This document shows positions 24,301 through 36,300 of a DNA stretch of 64,000 bases, one piece after another (within the stretch, counting starts at the first letter, position 1; the number at the start of each line of letters is the position of its first letter). The notes beneath the pieces are model-generated. The model did no database searches, was not told the origin of the DNA, and saw only the letters and a program-made list of their open reading frames with translations. A program made the translations under genes and the position numbers. The stretch is from Siphonodentalium dalli (taxonomy: Eukaryota; Mollusca; Scaphopoda; Gadilida; Siphonodentaliidae), in the NCBI GenBank assembly GCA_032622095.1, contig CP136062.1, positions 57,612,420-57,676,419 of the forward strand, given 5' to 3'.

Positions 24301-27300
24301 GACACACTAAACTCAGGCTTGTTAGGAAATAATTCCTCCACTGAAGTCTATAAATGCCTAAACAAAATTAAATATTATATATAGTAATGCTCCAAGTAAT
24401 CGACTTCTTAACCACAGCAGAATATTATGGGTAACTTTTCAGGATTTAGTCGGAAATATGACCTGTTGCCATTCATCGGAAAGCTCTCCCCCGGAAAGCA
24501 GAGAGCTTTCCGATGAATGGCAACAATCCATATTTCCGACTAAATCCTGAAAAGTTACCCATAATTCTGCTGTGGTTAAGAAGTCAATTACTTAGAGCAT
24601 TACTGTACCTTGCATCGAACCTTGGATAATTGCTTGCAAAATCAATCTTTTGTTGACCTTTCGATACTTTGCCTGATTTTGTATCCTTAAGAATCTTTCT
24701 GATAGAATTAGGACTCTGCTTAATGTTCTTGTGGTGAGGAGGAACGAATCTAGATGATGTATTGAATCCAGTTAGCAGGGACGATAGATCAACATTTTTC
24801 CTTTGTGGCGGCATTATAACGTCTGAAGATTCATCATGAAGAACCTCATCGTCGCTAGCTGTGCTGTCATTATCCCTCGCCATGACGTCGATTTTCAGTG
24901 GCCTCAAACTGAAAACCAAATGACAATATTACCTAGATGCAGGTAATATTACTATCCACTCAACATTGAAAATCACTAAATCAGACAGAACCAGATATGA
25001 GTTATCATCCTGTGCATACCCTAATGGCATACCATGTTATGATGTAGTATTGGCATTCCCAGATAAACTTTTTTAAGATTTGTAGGTAAGATATTACTAT
25101 TGAGAAATTGACTCAGAGCATTTAATTTTCAAAACTTTCCAAATGGATGCCCTTCAAACGGTCTCTAACATGGAACGAGTGAATTGTCGTAAAACTGGAT
25201 GGATTTTAAGGCCTGTACTAAATATCTATGCTCACAAATAAAAGTCAAATTGGATTACATACAAAACGAAGGTGCTCAGACAGCTGTGTCAGTTAGTTGT
25301 ATCTGTTAATGCACACAATGGTGATATTCTAGTTTCAATGCATACCTTATATGGCATGCATCATGACATTTATTGTTTTCAATCGATAAAAGATGGCAGC
25401 TGTCTTCGACACGAAGGAAAAATTGACTTGTATTTATGCCAATAAAGTGTTAGTTGTTGGGATTTTACATTATCCTAACATAAATGTTTTACAGATAGAT
25501 TGATTTGCAATATCGCATTTATTCCAATATCAAACATATTAGCTCCAATTATTAATCGGAAGCGCTGCGTTATGTTATTATGGACCCGTCGACCTTAAAA
25601 TTATTGATCAGTCCTTATTTTTTATAATAAGCTAATACAATTACAAATATGGTATTTTTTATCGTGGGGCCTATAATTACTTCTATACTTATTACTCGAG
25701 GGGCCTATAATTACTTCTATACTTATTACTCGAGGGGCCTATAATTACTTCTATACTTATTACTCGAGGGGCCTATAATTACTTCTATACTTATTACTCG
25801 AGGGGCCTATAATTACTTCTATACTTATTACTCGAGGGGCCTATAATTACTTCTATACTTATTACTCGTGGGGCCTATAATTACTTGTATACTTATTACT
25901 CTAAATTTTATTTTTATTTTCACCAACCAACTCTCGTTTGCAGCTCAGCAGAGAAAAAATATCTGAAAAGTCTTTTTTATTTTATTCTGACCTACTGACC
26001 CAAACGTCTGGAAAAAATTATCCGAAAACCAAATATAAAATAATAGCCCAATTGACAAATGGCGGAACTGTTCATGTATTTTAATACGATAAGTTTCACT
26101 CATATTTTTCTTGGCATAAAACTGTAAAAATAATTGAAAAGAGCATCTCTAGGGAATGGTAAAATATGCCCATGCAGGCAATTAAAAAAGGCCACAACTC
26201 TGGTGAAAAGTGGCTTGGGTCACAATTTTTCGAGGTTAATATCTCCTTTAAAATATATCTGTTCGATATACGTTTTCACGGCAGTATCTGAGATGAGTTG
26301 CTGGGGTTAGTTCATTGGTCTAATACCTTGCTGATATCTTTAGAAAATATAGAAAAAACAAATGTTGATATTGCCAGGTGCGATATCTTTCCAACCAATT
26401 TACAGTAATGCCCTAAATAATAGACCCCTTAACCACAGCATAATTATGGGTAACTTTTCAGGATTTAGTCGGAAATATGGCTCTCCCCGAGAGGAGAGCT
26501 TTCAGATGAATATCTCTAGAATGGAAATCCGCACAAAACGATGGAACCCTCTATTGATGAACATCCATAACAAATTTCATTGAGATATGAGTACTACTGT
26601 TCAAGTAATGACATGAACAGACATCTGACAGATGCACATATGGATGCAGGTATGGATGCATGGACAGACAGGTGCAAAACAGTATACTTTTTTTGAAAAA
26701 GGGGGTATAATTACCAGTTAATTATATTATCGCAGTGGATATACAGTAATGCCCTAAGTAATCGACTCCTTAACCACAGCAGAATTATGGGTAACTTTTC
26801 GGGATTTAGTCGGAAATATGGCTTGTTGCCATTCATCGGAAAGCTCTCAAGGGAGAGCTTTCCGATGAATGGCAACAAGCCATATTTCCGACTAAATCCT
26901 GAAAAGTTACCCATAATTCTGCTGTGGTTAAGGGGTCGATTACTTAGGGCAATACTGCATGACATAAGTTCTTGACCCTGTATGCAGATGGATGAAATGT
27001 TCTTCAATTTATTTTACACCCTGATTAAATACTTACTGGATAATAAGACGTCTTAGACGCTGACGGTATCTGTACATGATTACACCCAATGAAATCAGCA
27101 ATGCTAACAAACTTAGCACAATAAGCGCGACCTGCCAGCCAATGATTTCACACGAGAAGTAACCAATTTTATCAATGCATTCGAACAGCAGTGGACAGTT
27201 ATCGGGATCACATTCGTTGATCTCGCTCTCGCAGAGCTCTCCTTCGTAACCATGGTAACACAAACATAAAAACATCGCAAAACTGTCCACTCGAGCTGGA

Positions 27301-30300
27301 TTATCACAGGATATGTTATGGTTGATATTCTGATCACATGATCCATAAATGCACGGATTGTGATAGAAGTGCACTGTGATTTCGGCAGAGCGGCTGTACC
27401 ACTCATCCTGGTCATGAACGATGTATTTATACGTCAGACTGTTGTGAAGCGGCTTTGGTTTACTGAGCATGAGCCTTGATGTTTGTTCCACTACATGTTC
27501 GTGTTCGGTTGTGATCTGAACAGCTGATGCAGAAGTAGGGTCAAGAACAAAATTAACACCATCGCCCATTGGATGCAAAATAACTTCCGTGAGTACATCC
27601 AGGTCGTAGTCTACAGCATACAGTGTTCCAAGATTATGCTCCGTATTATTGGCCTCTACATAAATCTTCATCTGTGTGTTATCTCTTAAATCAAATACAT
27701 TTCCATCTTCTGAAATGTAGTAGAGAACTGGTTCATCGTTCACAGCTGTTACCTCAACCTTGACCTCAAACTCTGACGATAAAGACTGAATGCTGGCAGG
27801 GAGTCCTGTTTCCTGCAGTTTCACATGGAATGCATCATTTCCAAAAAAGTCTGTAGGTGGCATGTAACTTAAAAATCCATCCTCAGTGACGGACACCTCT
27901 CCATGTTCAGCAGGTTGAGAGATGGAAAATGTCACCTGATCGCTCTCTGAATCGGTGTATTGTAACGTGGAATTTGTGATTCCAACATCTTCAAGGCATG
28001 TGAGTTGCGTTGTTACAAGGACAGGTGGAGTGTTCACCCCTCTTGTTCCTATGTAGCCTAACACGAACTGTCGTGGTTCTACTAGTGCATCGACGCTCTC
28101 ACGCTTCTGTCTTGATGATTCCTGAGTTACAAATGTTTCACCACAAACCTAAAATGAAATACAAATATATATATATATATATCTAACAATCAATTTTCTC
28201 AACGTGCATATGGAAATGGCTAATATTGCAGTAATCAATACGACTATTTAAAAAATAACTCTTGTTTTAAACATTAAAGGTACTCAATCCGATCAGACGC
28301 TCCTAAATTACTATTTCTTTGGCTATTTGATTCGAGTCGAGGAACCTACCCATCAAAGCTCAGATTGATCAGATATAAATTTTTGAAGTTGGTTATTTCA
28401 ATTGTTTGTGGTTATAAGTCATAACCTTAATCAAAACAAGAGTTAAAGGCCCAATTAAATTTCGAATCATGAGATCACATTATATACAACATATTCCATA
28501 TTATATACAGTAATGCCCTAAATAATCGACTCCTTAACCACAGCAGAATTATGGGTAACTTTTCAGGATTTAGTCGGAAATATGGCTTGTTGCCAGTGAG
28601 AGCTTTCCGATGAATGGCAATAAGCCATATTTCAAACTAAATCCTGAAAAGTTACCCATAATTCTGCTGTGGTTAAGGAGCCGATTATTTAGGGCATTAC
28701 TGTAACATTTGAAAGAGAATGCTCCAAAACATTGTATTATCAACTGAGCCGGTTGAATAAATTTGGAACATGTTGTTTTTGTCAAGGTACCGAGGTGTGT
28801 TCTGTGCTTAATATTGATCCAGACTGTACTGTAAAGTCTATTATTCTCAATGGAAGGGGAATAACTCTATATTTTAGTTTGAATTCTGATGCATTCTGGG
28901 TTGAGAACGGGGGAAGTCTTGAAATGAATCTGAGAATCTCTATTACTTTGTGGAAACTCGTAAGCCGCAGCTGTTCCATATTCTCGTGGAACATATATTT
29001 TTTTGGTTCCTCTTCGAAATGGTATATAATATGGGATATTTTGTGTATAATGTTATTTGGACATTCTAAACTTAAATGGACCATTAAATCTTATTATTTA
29101 ATCCTAGTAGCGGTCAAAATTGTCTAGTTGTCCATAATATATTTCCACAAAATTAGTTACATGATTATATTGATCAACAATTTTATCTTGGGAACAAACA
29201 CTTAGCTGTCAATGATACATTCAACTGAATAGAAACTTCATGTTCATCATCTTCATTGGCATGTCAACAATTCTGGCATTTTGCCAAACATAAGTGGAAC
29301 TACTGTCTGTGTGCAACTGTTCTTTCTCGGAGAGCGTCCGACACCAATTAAGGTTATAGATGGTCGACTCGAATATATAAGAGAATGGCACAGGGTAAAA
29401 AAAATCCCGACTTAAGACTGGATTTGATATGGCGGGTCACATATTTTATATCCCGGGTTCATAGAAAATAACCCGAGAAAAATGATTTCTTGGATTCGGA
29501 AACAGAAGCAACTGTTTTCTCTCTGCTCAAAATTTAGATTTTATAAACCATCTATATAGTTCAGGGAAGAGATACACCATCTTTAACACTATCTGTACTG
29601 AATGGACTCTCCCATTCGGTTATAAAAGCTCACATTGGAATGGTCTACTATTCATTTGGAGGGATATTCAGCTGCACAGGCCTTGAGATTCGACGAGAAT
29701 CACCGATTCGATTCTCGTAATGATTCTCGCGAAACTTTTCAAATTTCAGTGCTTTATGACTAACTTGATTCAGCATTTGATTCTCGCAAAATTAAATGTA
29801 TTTTGAGCCCTGCTGCAGGTAATGAAATTTGAGCAGACAACAGACAGTTATGAAGATAATACAAGTGCAGGATTCATATTCATTGGTGGGAAATGTTCAG
29901 ATATATAAGTTCAACACATGGCCTATCATTTGTTGAACTTATTACCTGAACATTCCTGAGATAACTATAACTTATTATCTGAAAATTTCCAAAGGTAACT
30001 ACTCATCGATGAGTATTTAGTAAAGAAACTGTTAATGGCTTCCTTTGATATGAGTATATCTGTTGTTTTATCGTAGTCGTCATGAAGCTGGTTACATATA
30101 TCTCTCAACATGTTTACCTGTCGTCTGCTTATATATAAATGTTTAATGGCTACCTTTGATAAGAGTATATCTGTTGTTTTATCGTAGTCATCATGGAGAC
30201 GGTCACACATCTCTCCAACATGTTTCCAGTTCTGTTCATCTGAAATAGAATGAAGATATTTTTCAGTGAACCATTTACCCTTTCATGACGGGAGCTGAGC

Positions 30301-33300
30301 TGGTGCAGCATTAAAAATCATGTGCCAGTACATTCTTTTAAATATGAGTCTCCCATAGGGAGCCTCGCATATATAAGATAATGCACTGGCTTACAAGATC
30401 AAGGTAAATATTGTTAGGCCAATATATTCTGTTATATATGCGAGGCTCCCAATGGGAGACTCGCATATATAAGAAAATGCATTGGCACAGGTTCTTCGCA
30501 AAATTTCAGGAAGCTCGAGTCATAGAAGGGTTAATTACACACATTCTAGAGTAATCACTTTACACTCATATTACCTGTTCATCAGTCTGTTATCTGCTAA
30601 ACACTTCTTGAGTATCACTCCAAATGTGCAGTGGACAATATTCCAAGATATACATTTATAACTGCACAATTGGAAGAATCAATTCAGTAAGAGAAGGGTT
30701 AAATGACACTGTAGCTCAACTCGAAGAGAGGATAATGTCATACAGTAATGCTCTAAATAATCGACTCCTTAACCACAGCAGAATTATGGGTAACTTTTCA
30801 GGATTTAGTCGGAAATATGGCTTGTTGCCATTCGTCGGAAAGCTCTCACGGAAATATGGCTTGTTGCCATTCGTCGGAAAGCTCTCACTGAGAGCTTTCC
30901 GATGAATGGCAACAAGCCATATTTCCGACTAAATTCTGAACAAATTCCCATAATTCTGCTGTGGTTAAAGGGTCAATTATTTAGGGCATAACTGTACATT
31001 ACAAATATCAATTAGCGCCTATCACCCCTTATTAACAACTTACTAATGTGATTCTCCACAGCATTCTAGCAAGCCAGATATACAGGAAAACAGCTTGAAC
31101 CCAAGGCTATGTTGACCCTGGTAGGATGCGGAAACATTTAACTTTCTATTATTTCAATTTGTTAAAACTATATGCATTCTAACAAATAAACTATCTATCT
31201 ATTCACATCGAGGAGCAATTATCACCATGGAACTGGCAAGTTGTCAACATAGGCACATCTTCTGATCCGACATTTCTGCCCCAAGATTCGTAGTCAACAT
31301 GGTAATTCAACTTACTTCTGTCCCACATAACGACTCCAGGCTCACGAGAATCAGCAGAGGAAACTAGGTTGGTTGTCATGGTAACAGCAAGCTCTTTCTG
31401 CAGTTCTGGTCCACCAACAGGTGTTATGAAAAATGGTAGACCCATGAGAGATAATCTGCAAAACATTATAGACCGGGTTAAGGGGAAATAACTCTTTAGT
31501 GAAAAAAGGCTGATGGTACAGTAATGCCCCAAATAATCGACTCCTTAACCACAGCAGAATTATGGGTAATTTTCAGGATTTAGTCGGAAATATGGCTTGT
31601 TGCCATTCATCGGAAAGCTGTCATTACGAACTGTATATGAGTCCTAACAGTGGACATGTCATCGTGTTTACAAGTTCCTGACTTACAGTAATGCCCTAAT
31701 TAATCGACTCCTTTAACCACAGCAGAATTATGGGTAACTTTTCAGGATTTAGTCGGAAATATGGCTTGTTTCCATTCATCGGAAAGCTCTCGGCCTTGGG
31801 CAACAGTTCGATAGTCATTCCTGATACCTCGGGACAACAATTTTGCCTGTTCCCAAAAGACACATGAAATAATTGCTTTGTTACCCAATACATTTACTTG
31901 TATATAATCAGGTCATTGCTAATTAATCACACTCTTTAATAGTGTTATTTCAAATTATGAGAACTAACTGGAATATAACGCCATGTATCAGTTCGTTCGG
32001 GCCAGTCAACAGTTCGCTCGGAGCCAGTCAACAGTTCACTCGGGTCGGGCAACAGTTCACTCGTGACGTCACGAAAGCTGACCGTGATTGCAAACCAGGC
32101 AACAGTTCGTTGTGGCGTTATGAACGCGAATTTGGGGTTAACCAGTTAATACTAAATCACAATGATTTACGAAGTAAAACTCTGCTATTGGGTAACAAAA
32201 GTATATGTCTGTACAGTTATTATTTCATACACTATGAAGGGCTGCTATATAGCTGGCTCATGCTATTATCAACACAAACAGCTCAGTAAAGTTAGGGCCC
32301 TGCGAATATTCCAGGTGATCGAGATTCAATGTCACTATCGACGGTGTTAATTGGTGTTGACACTGAATCAGATCTCCAATTCAATTAATTTTGAATATCC
32401 AATTTATCCTGATCATTGTTGTGATTTTATGCATCTGTGATATTTGTCGCGGCACACATACTGTGTTAAATTACAGAGGCTGTTTCACTTATATGTAACT
32501 AGTGTTGCAATGACTATTAGTTTTCAGAATTGACTAATCGACTGTTATAGTCGATGGTTAGTCGACTAATCGTTCATATATGCGGCCTATATTACATCCA
32601 GGTAAACAAGTGATAAAGGCATAATTACGATTACTACTTTACATCCACTCTGAAAACAGTTATAAATTGTTAGAGTTCAGTGTTTTAAGGGGAATATTCA
32701 TGCTCTAATTTGTCCTGATGTAGATATACACATGCCCTTACTATTAAATACTACCCAGAATTGCCGATGAGCTCGATGTTTCTGCAAATTGCACGCACGC
32801 CATGACAGTAACTGTGCAAAATTGCATGAAGTAAATTTAATCTCGCCGAACTCGACCGTGAGCCATCAATACCTATTTTGACATTATGTTCCACTGATCC
32901 ACCCCAGATATAACATGATATATTTTACTCCAACATTTTATTCCGAGCCATTGATACATATTTCGACAGAGCATGTGCTTCGGATGAAGTCGACTAAGGC
33001 GAAAAAACTGCGCCAAAAGGTGTGCACTTGCACTGATGTTAACAAGGACACAGATGTAGATACTGGCAGATATTTGAGCTTCTGTGGGGGTGACGGGGAT
33101 GCAGTCACATTTACTGCTATTAATAACCTGGACATTTTCAATAAAAAGTAGCATCGACGCCAACATCAAAGGAAGCCGCCACAGACTGCGAGAAAATGTT
33201 ACACACAGAATTCTTTGAAGATGACTGCCAAATGTCGGTGCGACATCAAAGGCAAAGGAAGCCACAAAAAAACTGTAAACATTTCAGTCTGAAATGACCT

Positions 33301-36300
33301 TTCAGTTGGAAATTTCCAGCGAGGGGGGGGGGGGGGGGGTTCAAGCTTGATCTGAGAGATATCTCAATGTGCCATTCTGTTCGTAACATGGCCATTTCGA
33401 TATGAAATGATCATTATTGTTAACACACATTCAAGCAATGAACACTCATAATGAGTCAGCGACTGCATAACTCTGATGCATCTACTACCGGGTATGTGAC
33501 ACTAATTACTGCTAACACGTCCCTACAACTTTATTGTAAATTTATAGTGCAAGCAGCTATTTCAAGAGATTGTAGGAGATTTTAACCTTAAGACTTTTTT
33601 TTATTAATTTACCTTCCGTGAAGCAGACGCGACGTCATACTGCCAGTCTGTCTGGTATCCGCAATGTATGACTTGTAGTCGGCTGTTGCAGAACTGCCAT
33701 ATTCCTGAGACATATCATCCTCGGTCAGTAGTCCAATCAGAAACGAGCCACTCGAAGCTAAAATAAATTTATCCAATCAGAAACCGAGCAACTCGAAGCT
33801 AAAATAAAGTTATCTAATCAGAAATGAGCCACTCAAAGCTAAAACAAATATTGTTGAAATTGGTTAATATTTCATCGAGTTATCGCGCTAACGGTGATAA
33901 CATTGCTAAAAATAGATAAACTAAGACCCATAACTCCGCGAAACAAATTCGAACAAACCTGGTTTTCGAACTCGTCCGAGATATTGTTGCAGGAGACTCA
34001 TATACCAAATATTGTTGAAATCGGTTAATATTTCATAATATTTCATCGAGTTATCGCGCTAACGGTGATAAAATTGCTAAAAATAGACAAACTAAGACCC
34101 ATAACTCCGGAAAAAAAATTCAGACAAACCTGGTTTTTTAACTTGTCCGAGATTTTGTTGCAAGAGTCTCATATACCGAATATTGTTGAAATTGGTTAAT
34201 ATTTGCGTGAGTTATCGCGCTAAACGGTGAAAAACTAAAAAAAAGTCATCAAAGATGGATAACTCTTGTCAAAAAGTTCGGACGTGACCCCTTTTCTACA
34301 GGCAGTAAATAGTCAATGGGAGCAACTCACATACCAAAATTGTTTTGAATCCGTTCACAAATGTCAAAGTTATAAGGCATTCTTTAGGTCCGCCCACCCG
34401 CAAACCGTCCCTCGTCAAACCATAAGTCGAGTTTTTGAAAAACTCGACTAATAAATGGCTCCCTGATTACCGCATTGAATGCTTTGATTACGGAATTGAT
34501 GTTAGCATCAGCTGGAAGATGTGTTTGTCGTCCCGATATCTCCTGCTCATCGTGGTACTTTCCCCTGCTTCCGTTAGGAAATTGGAAGCATTTTCCTCAA
34601 AGAGGGGACCAGTAACATCCTTCATTGCGCTCACTGTCTCCTTCAGTTTTGCGAATTTGAGTGAAATAGAATTCTAAGCTGGAGTTCTTTTTTGTAGAAA
34701 TTTTGAGAATTTGTTTATTTCCATATAATTAGGAGGTCACTCAGCATTAACAGGAATAGAATAACATTCGGTTGCAGTAGCTGAATCCTAACACCCATGA
34801 CATCAGGGTCAGATGTCTCGTTTATCATAGTATCCAACAAATTTAATAACGGGATGAAGCGAGTGATCAGGCGTTTTGTGGCATCGCCGGCGTTTAGTGG
34901 CATCGCCATGAGACAGCCAGCGTGTAGCTGCAGTTTCACTGGCTTGTGTCCTTCACACATTCTTGTGAATTGTCAAACATGATTTTACGAACATTCAAAT
35001 TCTTAAATGGACCATTGACTCAAATTATTAATGCATCCACTGACATCAATATATCATATTGTTTGATCAAGTGCACGAATACTAGTTCCAACCTATGGTC
35101 TCGACAGTTTGCATATTGCATAGATGGCGTGCGGTGATAGATGACAAAGTCATGATTGCAGTCTACTTATCTCCCCAGTCATTGCGTTTGTCCCGTCTAA
35201 TCCACTAAACATGAGCAACGATATTCAAATATGATTAGAATCCAGAAAACATTTTATTTCCTTACATAAAGACTCTGACCCTTTGCTGTCTATTTCTTTT
35301 AAGGGTACAAGTCGAATGAATTCCTTCACAAATTTTACGATTATTTGGGTCGCCGAAACTTATGTAAATAGATAACTCAGGGCGACTGGCAATATCAGTT
35401 GTTTCGTCGGCCAGCAAACTAAATTCCCCAGATGAGATGATAAGTTCAAGCTATTTGCTTTCAATGTAGTCGCTCAAGACTTGCAGGTAATAATCATCAT
35501 AATTTTTTGAAAGGTACAGTAATGCTCTAATTAATCGACTGCTTAACCACAGCAGAATTAAGGGTAACTTTTCAGGATTTAGTCGGAAATATGGCTTGTT
35601 GCCATTCATCGGAAAGCTCTCGGGGAGAGCTTTCCGATGAATGGCAACAAGCCATATTTCCGACTAAATCCTGAAAAGTTACCCATAATTCTGCTTAGGG
35701 TTGCCACGACTATGAGTTTTCATAATCGACTAATCGGCAGCTATAATCGACGGTTAGTCGATTAATCGGTAATATATGCGCCCTGTATTACATCCAGGTA
35801 AACAATTGATAAATGCGAAATTACGATGACTTCTTTACATCCATTTTGAAGACAGTTATAAACTGTTGATGCTCCGTGTTTCACACTGTTTTATTTCGTA
35901 TACAACAAGGAATACTCATGCCCTCATAGTCTCATTCATCCCGATGTAGTTTTTTAACAGGCCCTTACTATTAAGTACTGCCAAGTGCCCATATTGCCGA
36001 TGTTTCTGGCAAAGTTAGAGCAAACTGCATACACGACGTGACAGTAACTGTGCAAAATTGCACGAAGTAAAGCTAATTTCGATCACACTCCCAAGCCGCC
36101 ACTACGTATTTCGGCAGGTCACGTGCATCACATTAATCGGTAAAATTGCGGCGAAAGGTGTGCACTTACAATGAATTTAACGAGGACATAGGTAGACAGT
36201 GGGAGATATTTGAGCTTTTGTGGGGGACTCTGGGGGGACGGGGATACAGTCACAATTACTGCCGTGTATAACCTGGACATTTTCAATAAAGAATTGCAAG

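Noticed and set aside
26711-27007. ORFs carrying MGNFSGFSRKYGLLPF-type peptide, seen at many places
   Set aside because: This peptide is a translation of the palindromic TA element and appears wherever a copy lies; not a protein family.
30165-31225. Alternative exon 11 donor further downstream (TCGAT/GTGAAT)
   Set aside because: It leaves phase 2, which conflicts with the exon 12 entry phase; the chosen donor gives a consistent frame.
32873-33265. 130-codon minus-strand ORF
   Set aside because: Lies in the body of a hAT-like element whose other copy (36100-36520) does not keep the frame.
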